Assembly (NCBI RefSeq): GCF_000150275.1
Contig: NW_002060943.1
Location: forward strand, 3,678,008-3,742,007
Direction: 5' to 3'
From: Trichoplax adhaerens
Lineage: Eukaryota > Placozoa > Uniplacotomia > Trichoplacea > Trichoplacidae
DNA: 64,000 nucleotides
Part shown: in pieces, positions 29,801 through 40,298 of the stretch
How the letters are laid out: each line of letters begins with the position of its first letter
How positions within the stretch are numbered: the first letter of the stretch is position 1
Translations under genes and position numbers: made by a program
Notes under the pieces: model-generated
What the model saw: only the letters and a program-made list of their open reading frames with translations
Told to the model about the DNA's origin: nothing
Databases searched by the model: none

Positions 29801-32800
29801 CAAGCAACATTTGTCATTAAGCATAGTAGATACGATTACTACTTTCGGAAATAATACCCTAATGCGTCCAAGTAAAATTTATGGATTTTCTGTTCTTATT
29901 CTTGACCGAGTAGATGGTAGCGCTTGCGATAAACCTCGTAACCCTTGTAGGGAACTATGCCTCTCAATCTCGAGTAAAGATGCAGTATGTGAATGCTCTA
30001 CTCATCTGGTGGCGAAAGGTGGTAAATGTACAGGTAAGGATCAGATCGATTTGTAGGTAATAAATTCATCACTAAATTGAAATGAAGACGGCATTGTTGG
30101 TATTACACTAATCGTTTATCGGTTTGGGTACAAAATCTAATTTTAACTATAATTGTCTATCTTACCATGATACCAAGCTTTCTTTATTTGGCTTTCATTT
30201 TATAGAACCCAATGCATATCTGCTGTTTGCTCAGCAAGAGACAATTAGCAAAGCCGATTTAGATGGCAAAAGCAATCCTCACACGTTATTACCAATTCAA
30301 GATATGCATGTTTATCCTGGTACGAAAAACTTTATAAAATCAAAGCATCAAATTCATTCCATTACCTATGATGAAGTGCAAAAATATTACTATTGGATTG
30401 ATAAAAATGATCAGGGCCATTCAGTTATTAATCGAGCTGCTAAATCAACATCAGAGCTTGTAGAATACCAAGAAGTGGTTAATGAAAAGAAACAAGATAT
30501 TTATGATATAGCGTTAGATTCAGTTAATCGCTATCTCTTTTGGTCATCAGAGAACTTACACAGTATTCAGGTTGCTAAAATAGGCGAATGGAAAAGTTAT
30601 TATGCTGTAATAGGGTATCAGTATGCTCCAAGATCAATTGCGATTGATCCCTATAAAAGGTAAATCATTTCTTGAGTATAATAGCAATTGTATTTGCTTT
30701 TCTACTTGCTTCTCCTATTCTCATGAATTTCATAGATTATTAAACTATGTATAATTGACTTATGTAGATAGTGGATCAGTTTTTAATGGGAATTTGATCT
30801 TAATTATTTTACAGCCATATCTACTGGATTCATGCTGGCTCAGCAGATTCACCAAAGATTTATCGTTGCAACTACGATGCGACCTATTCCGCTATTCTTA
30901 TCGAAAACGAATTGTATCAGCCAACATCACTAACAATCGATATTTCAAATTCCTCCAATCGGCTTTATTGGATTGATCTTGGAACTAGAACTATCTCATC
31001 TGCTCGTTCTGATGGCACGAACCGACATGATCTAGATTTCAACGTTAAAAGCCCAATCAACCCATATTCGGTGGCTATTTATTCCAAGTATATTTATTGG
31101 GCTGATCTTCAAGATAGTGCCATTTATAGAAGCTATAAATTACCCAAGAGCCCGCTTTATGCAGTACCTCAACTTGTTTTTAATCGCTTGAGTGATCTAA
31201 CTGGGATTAATGTAGTCAACAATTTTAATATGAAGGGTAAGATTGTCTCAATTTACAGTATACAGCATGAATTTTTAATTTCAATTCTAAACATATATTT
31301 ATGTGTCGATATATGTGTTAAGATAAATATATATATATATATATATATATTTGTATATATAGAGAGAAAACCTATAAAATTACAATTACATTGAGAAATA
31401 AACATTACATACATTTGAAAAACTAGGTTCCGGAGCTTGCTCAAATCATAACTGCACCCATTTGTGCATAGTAGATTCTTATCAAAAATCAACTTTTCGT
31501 TGTTCTTGTCCATTTGGCTATCGTATTCTCAATGATAGTCGAACATGTCAAGGTAAATATAATCAGATTTGATACGTCTTATAAGATACTAGCTTAGATT
31601 AACGCATTACTTATTTCTTCAAACTACTCGTATTAAAAAGCTTGGCTACTGAGTAATTTAATTTCTAAGAAATCAACTCCTATTTTTATTCTATTGATAA
31701 TTAGAAATTAAAGAATGTGGGAAAGGGGAATTTAAATGCCGATCACCTAGCATCTCTACCTGTATTAATGAAAAATCAAGATGCGATAATATAATCAATT
31801 GTATTGATAATTCAGATGAAATTAATTGTCGTAAGTTGAAATTTCTTACATTAAATAAAATATCAAGAAAATGGAGTAACTAGGTTCTAATTATTCCTAT
31901 GTTTTTATTTGCAAATCGAATCAATACTAAAATGGATAGCGAAATGTTCACCATTCCAATTTCATTGCAAAAACGATAAATGTATACCATGGCATAAAAA
32001 ATGTGACGGCATTAATGACTGTGATGATAATTCCGATGAGTTTAGCTGCGGTAGGTGGACATCTATTACGATTTCTTTATTAATTACAGTTGCTAAAATG
32101 CTTGCGCTAATTTTTGGATATTCATAACATTAATCTATTCCATGATTTAAGTTCTGATTTTGCTAGTCGCTTGAACAGAATAAATTAGAGTGAAAATAAC
32201 TGCATTTATCTTCTATTCAAACGTTATTATTCATTCACGATTTTTATTTATATTTATTATAGCTATTTCTTATTTTATTTATACTTCAGTCTTTAATTCA
32301 TTAATATGATGTGTTCATTGTGAGATCATTTAAGCTGCGATTTTAGCTAATTATAGTAACGCTTCATTGATGACAATTATCTTGATTAATTATAGTTTTG
32401 AAACCCACAACGATTGCAGCAACAACAATTATTACGTTATCAAGCAAACCACCGACAAGCGTTACTGATTCACAAACTAAAGGTTTTGATTTCAAACACT
32501 TGGTGATCATTTCTGTTGCTAGTGTGGCCTTTGTCCTCTTGTTGGTTGGAATTATCATATGGCGTTGTTCTAAACGAAAAAATAAAAAAGTAGACGATGT
32601 CCTAGAAACAAAAAGTGGCAAAACTTACATCGGACAAGGTGACATTAGAAATGACAACCAAGAAAGCAACATCGATGGCAATAATCAAACCAATACCAAT
32701 GGAAATAACATTACAGTTTCAATTAATCGCTTGCCCTTACCTGAGAATTACTCTACTTGTCGAGGATTATCACAAATTTATGGCAATGAAATTTCTGCCA

Positions 32801-33219
32801 AGAGCTTGGAAACATTTCATTCCAATCCACCACCTACACCTAATAATCTAAGTTCGGATAATGATGACTATTATGATATTGAAGACGAGGACGAAGGTAC
32901 TTTGGTTGATGAAACCGATACTGCAGTGCTTGAGACTGATTCGGATTATCAATTTTATCACCCTCCTCCAAATACTTCCGATAGTGCATTTTCGGATGGG
33001 AGTACAATCAATATTTATACTGGCTTATATGCTCCACCACCAAGTAGTGTATCCTCTTCAAGCATAGCTGAAAATTCTGACTTTCAAGATCGAGATCGTT
33101 GTAGCACTTACTCCGATTGTAGCCTTAAATATGATAGTTATAGTTCTGTAACACCAGAAAAAATTGCACATAGGCAGCGAAAGAAATTTCATAAACGAGA
33201 AAATATAGTAACATTATAA
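20880..33219 (+). CDS. LRP6: LRP5/6 Wnt co-receptor, complete, 16 exons
   Basis: This is the single-pass receptor that binds Wnt with Frizzled and recruits Axin when phosphorylated. Exons: 20880-20940, 24531-24954, 25206-25597, 25891-26037, 26547-26940, 27435-27829, 27931-28059, 28510-28903, 29302-29705, 29914-30033, 30206-30659, 30815-31236, 31427-31552, 31705-31830, 31940-32050, 32396-33219. They total 4923 nt and about 1640 aa with phase preserved throughout. Exon 1 is a signal peptide ([19 protein letters not shown]), joined by phase (TTA G|CT) to a first propeller 3.6 kb away. Four YWTD beta-propellers follow, each on two exons and each capped by an EGF exon. Then come two LDLa repeats (SDEINC, SDEFSC), a Thr-rich stalk, a transmembrane helix at about residues 1402-1422 and a 218-aa acidic/Ser-rich tail. 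The order is that of LRP5/6, not other LDLR proteins. Oddities: only two LDLa repeats, one clean PPPTP (1511-1515), and a weak exon 3 donor GTTCAT. LRP5 and LRP6 are not distinguished. Confidence 0.96.
23971..23994. repeat. (TTAA)n simple repeat
   Basis: About six perfect TTAA/AATT units in intron 1 of LRP5/6, a short self-complementary AT run. Confidence 0.85.
25625..25860. repeat. Tandem duplication inside LRP5/6 intron 3
   Basis: A unit of about 110-120 bp is present twice. Each copy has TTGAAGTTTGCATACAGTAG-type sequence, then CCTTCTTTTGCAGTAAA, then TTTCAAATTATGC. Both copies therefore carry a good polypyrimidine-CAG acceptor-like site (near 25694 and 25825) ahead of the real AG at 25889-25890. 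Confidence 0.8.
31327..31352. repeat. (TA)n microsatellite
   Basis: About a dozen TA units in LRP5/6 intron 12. Confidence 0.9.
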
Positions 33220-33685
33220 TTAGTAGAGTCTGTACCTGTCTAGAATTTATTCTATCGAATTTAAATTGCCTTTCATCACATCTATAAAATTAATATAGTA
33301 TGGATTAACACTAAAAGTATAAGTATTAATGCACGTAAATGTATGTGCAGATACTGTATGTTTGTATAAAAAATATCCAAGAAGAGCTTTAGCAAGATTG
33401 AGATTAGGCATATACAAGCGCAAACAATTCGTTACGATAGTTAAATGGCAATTGCCATATGAATCTCTATCACACTGATTTTATTGATAGCGTAGTAATT
33501 TCACACAATTTTAAACAGTTGATGGAAGAAATGCAATTTCTATATTGTATGTTGTAAACCTTTGACATGATACTTATTTCCTGATATCCCATCACTGGCG
33601 GTATTACTCAAATTCCTTGCGGGATTATTATCTAGAGGAATACCATCATTTTTACTGTTCATTTCTTATTTGTTATTACTATGCA

Positions 33686-33945
33686 GCAGTATGCACATCG
33701 ATTTTTTCTCTCTATAAATCTTAAGATTATAATTTATGCAGCACCATGTTGGATGGTTTATTTTAATGCCGCTAACCAGACTTCAATAGTCGCACGCTCT
33801 CACTTATAATAGGTAGCAGTAAGCACATCGATTTCTTCACATTTAAAATCTTAGGATTGCAAATTATTTAGCACCATGTTGGTGGATTTATTTTAATGCC
33901 ACTAACTAAATGTCAATGGTTGTACTTATGGCACTTCATGAGTAA
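33686..33945. repeat. 130-bp direct repeat, two copies
   Basis: GCAGTATGCACATCGATTT at 33686 recurs as GCAGTAAGCACATCGATTT at 33816. Both copies continue with AGCACCATGTTGG and TTTATTTTAATGCC. The copies are about 80-85% similar by eye. Confidence 0.85.
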
Positions 33946-35104
33946 AAGCAAGAAATTTAATTTCTGCTGTTGACTATTCTTCTCTCTAATTCTATGTATT
34001 TCATGAATAGTGCTATTCAATAATATTTAAAGTTAAAACGCGGTACTTCATTTTTCTCCAGCTTGATATAACCTTCATGCTTTCCTCTAAGATTATCATA
34101 TAAAATCTCTTACCATGATAATGGATGATTGTTTATAATTCTTTTGAAAAACTATAAATTGTAAATAATAATTACTATGAAAGAAATGATTTTATGGTTC
34201 TATTGCTCTAATTATTATAATAATTTTCGCTGTTACTTACTACGTCAATATTAAGCAATGGACTCAAGATTGAACAAAAGAAATAAAGATACATTAAAAG
34301 ATCTTCAATATACATCTAATTTGTTACTTTCAGTTAGAATATGGCCAAACATTGTTTGTTACAGGATCGGAATTGATAAAAATTTTAGTCTTATAACGCA
34401 TTTAAATCATTGTGAGATTGTACTATATGAGATTTTATGAATTCAGAAATAATTATCATGAAAACCGTGACTAAATCACCAAAGGTTATTATAGGTAGCT
34501 TGGTCAACAGCAGTATGGGCTATCTGTATCGGTTATATTGTAATCTTTATGGCTGCTTTAATATAGCTAAAATAAGTGATTCCTACTCTTCAGGGTTCTT
34601 AGGAGCATATCGCACGGTATATTCCAGTTTATTACTTAAGTGATATTGTAGATCAACAGATATGCGTATAATATTTATAAATATTCAACTAATATTGAAA
34701 TTTACTCTTTTCTAGAAGAGAGTAGATAAATATGGTGCTGCTGCCTGCTAAGGTAATATATTATTGTATTATCCATATCAAATATTGTTGAAAGGTTAAA
34801 AATGGCAGCACTAACTTTCATGATTTATCAAATTTATCAAGCCCTATACTGTAGTTTGCTATATGTTTATATGAGATTAATTTAAGCATTTTTTGGACCA
34901 TTACTATAAGATGAGATAACTTTATCAGCTAATTAAACTCGATCCAGATATTCAATAATGGAATTTTAAAATGACGCTCTATCAGATATGACAAGAACTG
35001 CGACGAATTGGAATTCATTGCTGAAAGCTTACTTGTACCTTTAACACTATTTCAAGGCTGAAAATTCTGTTTATTTTAAGAATACTTAATCTCTCTTCGA
35101 CATA

Positions 35105-36180
35105 TTCTTAAAACTAGCTATCGTACAAAGAGATTGATTAGTAATATAAATTTGAAGTCGTAGAAAAGTCTATTTTGACATTGTATGCTCAACTTTGTTT
35201 ATATTTCTGTTTTTACTAAGCACTAAAATAATTAAAATCATCTTCTTTATAAGATCAAATTAATAACGGCTAAAATCTTAATGTCAATTAAATGGTAAAT
35301 TAAGCCTTTAATATAAAATTTAATCTCAAGTAGATCTACTGTATAGTAGTTTTATCACAAGTGCTTGATCATTTTTTACTTGTGCTACTGATCTTGAAGA
35401 ATAAGTAGCCCTTTCGAATGTTTCTTTATCATGAAAGCTTTCAAAACTAAAGGTTTTCAATGAGTACGATCTAAGAATTCGATTTAGGTATGTAATATGA
35501 AGATATCTCAAAGCAGCCATATAGACCAATGTTATAAATTTCAGGACACTATCTGCGAAAGTAAAATCATTCGTTATAGAATATTTAATTCTTGTTGTAC
35601 CGGTATTGTACAAATAATTTACGACAAGTAGAAGAAGGATAATAGAATATTTCAAAATTTTTAACCTCTTTTAGCTAAATTCTTAAAATTAGCTATTAGA
35701 TAAAGAGATTGATTAGTAATAACAGTTTGAAGTCATAGAAAAGTCTATATTGACAAATTATACTCAAGTATACTTAAATTTCTATTTTTATTAAGCAGAA
35801 TATGATTAAAATTATCTTATTTATAAGATAAAATCAATAGTTAAAAAACTCAAAGTCAATTAAATGATAAATTATGCCTTTAATATAACTTTCAATTTCA
35901 AGTAGACCTAGAGTACAGCAAATTTTTTCATGTAATACTTGATCATTATTTACTTGTGCTACTGATTTTGAAGAATAAATGGCCATTCCTAATATCTTTT
36001 TCATGATGAGCTTTCAAAACTAAGGTTTTCTATAAGTATAATCTAAGAATTATCCGATTTAGCATACAATAACAGACTAAAGCCATAATTTCAGAACACT
36101 AACTACGACAGTAACCTATTTCTAATAGTATATTCATTTTTTATTATACTACACAAATAACATGCAACAAGTAAAAGAGG
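35105..36180. repeat. 575-bp direct repeat, two diverged copies
   Basis: AGATTGATTAGTAATA at 35131 recurs at 35706. Further shared landmarks keep the same order: GTCATAGAAAAGTCTA-like, GTCAATTAAATG, CTCAAGTAGA, TACTTGTGCTACTGAT and TTGAAGAATAA. An open frame on the minus strand of the first copy (35326-35655) starts at TTG, not ATG, and is disrupted in the second copy, so it is not called as a gene. Confidence 0.8.
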
Positions 36181-36440
36181 GATAGTTGAATATTTCTAAT
36201 CTTCATAAATAGGCAGTTAAGATGTTTACAGTAATTGGCACGGTAGTAAGTGTGTTACTTAAGTAAGCTGATTCCGTACTACACAGTTAAGATATAAGAT
36301 TTTTGAAGCAGTTCTTTGACACAGTCACTTTGTGTCTGTTAATAGAATGTTAATGTTGATTTACATATTTATATTACTAGAAGAAGTAAATCCGTTATTA
36401 ATATTAGATAGAACAAAAAAATGAGTGATCTTGATCTAAT

Positions 36441-39406
36441 TTAAAAGTAAGTTGTTAGTCCTTCATTTTTTATTTTTTCTGTAGATAATTCATACGTTCG
36501 ATAAGTGGTACCATACATGTTAGGCAGTGTTGCAAAATCTCCATGATCGGTTACTAGACGATCAATTTAGGATCCACGATTAGTTATTAGAATCAGAGAC
36601 ATGAGAAATTATGCGAAGGTGATCAATATATTCATTGAAGAAAAAGCTTACCTGAAAATTGTCGAGGTCGACTAACATCATGAACTTGTGATTGTTGGAC
36701 TTGTTTAAGATCATGATTTTCATACGTTGAATACGTTGGTTTTAAACCACTAAAGGAAAAAATTCAATAAATTAAGTAAAATTATCTATTCTTATTGCTA
36801 AAAGAATATAACACTAAATAATTTAAATTAATGTAGCTGTAAAGGATGTAATGGTCATAAAATTGAGCAACTCTATTCTCATAACACGGTAATATCTACA
36901 TTTAGAATTACCTGTTTGGTACAAAATTTGCAGATTTTGGAGTTCGAATCTCCTTAATTTTAGAAAAATAGGGATTTCTATTTGTTAAAGGTCCGGTTGG
37001 AGTTGGTAATTTAGGTAGTACGCTGCAGGAGTGAATATTAGTTTATGTTCGTCAATGCTTAAAAAAACCAGTCCAAACGGAATAACTGACATAAAGTTTA
37101 TCCTTGCATATAGATTAGCTAAAAGGAAAATTATCTCAAGAAAATTTGCTTAACTGATAGGTAGATTTATTCGAAAATAGCAAGTTAAATATTATTATGG
37201 AAACGTCATATTATAGAGCTGTAATTTATTTTCTAGATCTAGTATTCAATTGATAGGCAAATGGGCTTACTTCTGCTTTGGACCAAATCCGCGAACTTTC
37301 GGAAAATTTTCGCATGCCCAATAGGTAGCAATATCATTTTTTGCATAAGGCGCAATTTTCTCCTGGGTATGATGTTCAAAGCTCAACTGTGACTGGGTTG
37401 CATATGGATCAAAATATTTTTCTACATTACTTTTTCGGACGGACTCTTTAATGTAGATTGGCTTCAGCTTTCCGTCATTAAACTAAGTAAGAATCATTTA
37501 ATGATTAGGTAGGTGGTATAATCTTATTGAATAATATCACAACAAACACGATGGCCTTTCAATACTGCAATAGATTCGAATAGCGTATAAAATCGAAATT
37601 AGTCTTGTTGACACTACTTACTTGGTTTTGAAATCTAGAATGATGCTCATTTAAGATATGTGGCCGATTTGCACTTAAATTAATTTGGACATCTCTTTCT
37701 CCGTTGTAATTCGATTTCATTTCAGTATTTTGATTTCCTGTCGTTAGCTCTCGTCCTCTGGGAAGCGAATCGATCTACGCAAAGTAAATCATAGTATCAG
37801 AGATTGTTGGCAATTGCAGCTAATTAAGGCCACAAAGATAAGGAATTCTTGTCAATAGCAATATAAAGTTTCGTTTTGAATCACTTATATCTTTATCAAG
37901 CGACAATAAGTTAATGAAAATGCTAGAAATTGTAAGCAACATCTAAAATAGTTGTATCAAATTATTTCGTAATTTAGGCTTGAGATAATCTGGTAATCGC
38001 TTTAATTTTATGAAGTTTAGGATTAGGATATAATTCAGAGACTTACTTTTTCTATAACATTGCCAGTATATTGAACTTGGTAGAAAGGTTGCGGTTTGGT
38101 GTATCTCGAATTTTTAAACTGACTTGGGTTTTCATGATTATACAGTGTATCATTATTAGTTGTTGTATACATCTGTTTTGTCAGATTATATTTTCCTTCT
38201 CGTATTCCAAGAGGTATGGAATTTCTAGGAGCCTAAAAAAACAAAATGCCTTAGTAATAAATCTGATTGTGAAGCATTTGTACCATCAAAATTTAGCTAA
38301 TTAATATGCTTGTAATTCTAGTTAACAAGCAATTGCCCCGAAGTTGTTGTCAATGGTATAATAATAAATGCTCTAGAGAATGGACCGTAAACACACGTTA
38401 CTTCGCTAATTATTTATATCAATTTAGGATATTATTTTTAATTTCGAGCAAGCGAATTTAAACTGTCATGGTTACATTTGTTGAGAATTATATTATCCAA
38501 TTAATTCATAGTTCCCTTCCGAAGCCTAACTGATGTATGAAGACATTTGTCCATTAGTTTCAATAAATTTTGCGAATACCGTAGGCTAAATGTAATAAAG
38601 AATGATCCATTGATCAATAGGTGGAACTTTAATCATTTCATACTTAGTCATTTAAACGATACACTGATTTCTAACTTAAAGGGATCTACTCATCATTACG
38701 GATTTGAGCATGGAATTTAAAATCATGATTGTCGTCTAATTCATTACCTTTACCGCTAACTATAACAGAATTTTAGATAGAAAATCCAATTTTCCTAAAC
38801 ATTACAACAAATTATAGTATTTGACATCTTCATTTAAGCAACGCTAATAAGGTACGGAGTATAAAGTCCTTACAACTAGAAATTTTAATGGAAAGAGTAT
38901 AAGATTGGCCGCTATTTGTCGACAATTAGTTCCAGCATTAATAAAAATATTATAAGAAAGCTGCATCTGTATTTGAATTCATCTAATAGTAGAGCAATTA
39001 TAGCGTTTACTATCTTTATTCAAACAACCCCTAGTAAGGTACGGAGCATAAAGTCCTTAGAGTTAGAAATCTTAATGTAAAAAGTATTGGATTTGACTGC
39101 TATCTGTCGAAAATTAATTTGAACACAAATAATTTTATTCGAAAATTACATCTTTACCCCAATTCATCTATACCTAATGACAATATTATTCTCTAATTAT
39201 TCTCTCATATTAATTCGAGCAAAAAGTTAAACTTTAATTGGCATATACCTTAAAATTAGAGCTAGGAAATGGACCGTCGGGACCAGGGTTATATCCAATT
39301 CTAGTTGAAGTAGTTAATGTTGGCTGATTACTATCAATCATTTTGTAGGCTTTATCTAATGTTGTCGATTGTGCTGATGAATTCGATTTATATTGTACAT
39401 AAAATT
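36441..39406 (-). CDS. Unrecognised Tyr/Asn/Gln-rich protein, candidate ciliary gene (5' end unresolved)
   Basis: Six consecutive exons in coding order: 39406-39249, 38232-38047, 37774-37622, 37482-37271, 36749-36652, 36553-36441. They join in a single frame through GT/AG sites and end at TAA (36443-36441). Together they encode about 306 residues, with no transmembrane segment or cysteine pattern. The first listed exon begins with two bases of a split codon, so at least one short upstream exon with the ATG is missing from this call. Recognisable stretches are SIPLGIREGKYNLTKQMYTT, KSNYNGERDVQINLS, RPHILNEHHSRFQNQ, KPIYIKESVRKSNVEKYFDP and the tail NMYGTTYRTYELSTEK. The style (repeated Tyr/Thr/Asn-rich motifs without a fold signature) resembles microtubule-inner or axoneme-stabilising proteins, but I cannot name a family. 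X-box-like sites upstream and a divergent kinesin-9 support a ciliary role by inference. Confidence 0.75.
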
Positions 39407-40298
39407 CTATTTCAAATTAAGATCGAATGTTTCTTGCACTGGAACTGATCCTATTAATTTATAAAGTAGCGAATAAAAAAGGAACCGAATCGATGATTTA
39501 AAAATGATTTGAGCGATAATTGTAACTATTGCTCTATAAGAAAATAAATGGAGAAGTAGGTTATGAATATGGATACATAATGAGAATCTAACCTCCTCGA
39601 TGTCCGTAGAATTTTAATAACCAGGTTGCTATGGTGATAAGAAAGCGTGATCAGTTGTGATGGTAACCTCCTGCTAGCAACTTATCATGCATGATAGAGT
39701 ATCTCGATTCCAACAAATAAAATTATCATGACAATAAAGCCGTTAAATGGCTCTAGTGATTGGTCGATAGAATACCGTTATTGGCTATCCAAATGAAATA
39801 CGCAAAGTCAAACTGAATATGAATTACTCTAGTCTATCTCAATCTAGACACTTACCCTATTATGCTATTAGTCTGTAAGGAGAGTAGCAAATAAAATCAG
39901 AATAGTAACTTGTTCAGTATGATATTGTAAGGCATGATTGATACGTTATTTATCTTCATACTAGATAATTTCAAGTTTATAAAGTGAATAGTAAAAGTGG
40001 ACAAGTGATCTAACGATAGGTGAATAATATTATACTGGTAGTAGAGTTGATGGATTAATAAAATTTTATTCATATCGTTATATCTCGTAACATAATATTG
40101 CTAGAATAAGATCATCATTTATTACTTTTTCTGCTCAAATTGCTCTCAATGATTGTTCCGGCTAAAGTCAAGAAAATTAGCGTCATTGACTGAACGTAAT
40201 TAAAAGAATTAACGTGTTGCAGTTACTTATTATTAATCCTTCAATATCTTTACCAATTTACCATTTTAATCCTATAACCCATCTTAAAATGTTGATCC
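39407..40298. other. Bidirectional promoter interval
   Basis: This 0.9 kb interval lies between the minus-strand candidate ciliary gene and the plus-strand kinesin-9. It includes the X-box-like cluster and probably the unresolved first exon of the minus-strand gene. Confidence 0.6.
39625..39680. promoter_or_regulatory. Cluster of X-box-like (RFX) half-sites
   Basis: RFX factors bind the imperfect inverted repeat GTNRCC-N0-3-RGYAAC in promoters of ciliary genes. Site 1 at 39625-39638 reads ATCACCATAGCAAC on the minus strand: 11 of 12 consensus positions, with a perfect AGCAAC half. Site 2 at 39654-39667 reads GTTACCATCACAAC on the minus strand: 10 of 12, with a perfect GTTACC half. Both have an AT spacer. 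A further perfect AGCAAC half lies at 39675-39680. The cluster is about 220-275 bp upstream of the first resolved exon of the minus-strand gene and about 620-675 bp upstream of the kinesin-9 ATG. Function is inferred from pattern only. Confidence 0.55.

Larger units (their letters stand above)
33220..36440. other. Convergent intergenic region after LRP5/6
   Basis: This spacer separates the LRP5/6 stop from the 3' end of the next, minus-strand gene. It holds a 130-bp direct repeat (33686-33945) and a 575-bp direct repeat (about 35105-36180). No coding exon could be supported on either strand. Confidence 0.55.

Noticed and set aside
20880-33219. A functional LRP-SULF gene cluster for Wnt signalling
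   Set aside because: The two genes are about 28 kb apart with unrelated genes between them; proximity alone is not evidence of linkage.
35326-35655. 109-codon minus frame with a hydrophobic start
   Set aside because: It starts at TTG, lies in a 575-bp duplication and is broken in the second copy.
36900-36965. tRNA-like arm (GGAGTTCGAATCTCC) with a preceding stem-loop
   Set aside because: The T-arm has only four clean pairs. The anticodon loop would be six or eight bases, and no D-arm or matching acceptor stem could be built.
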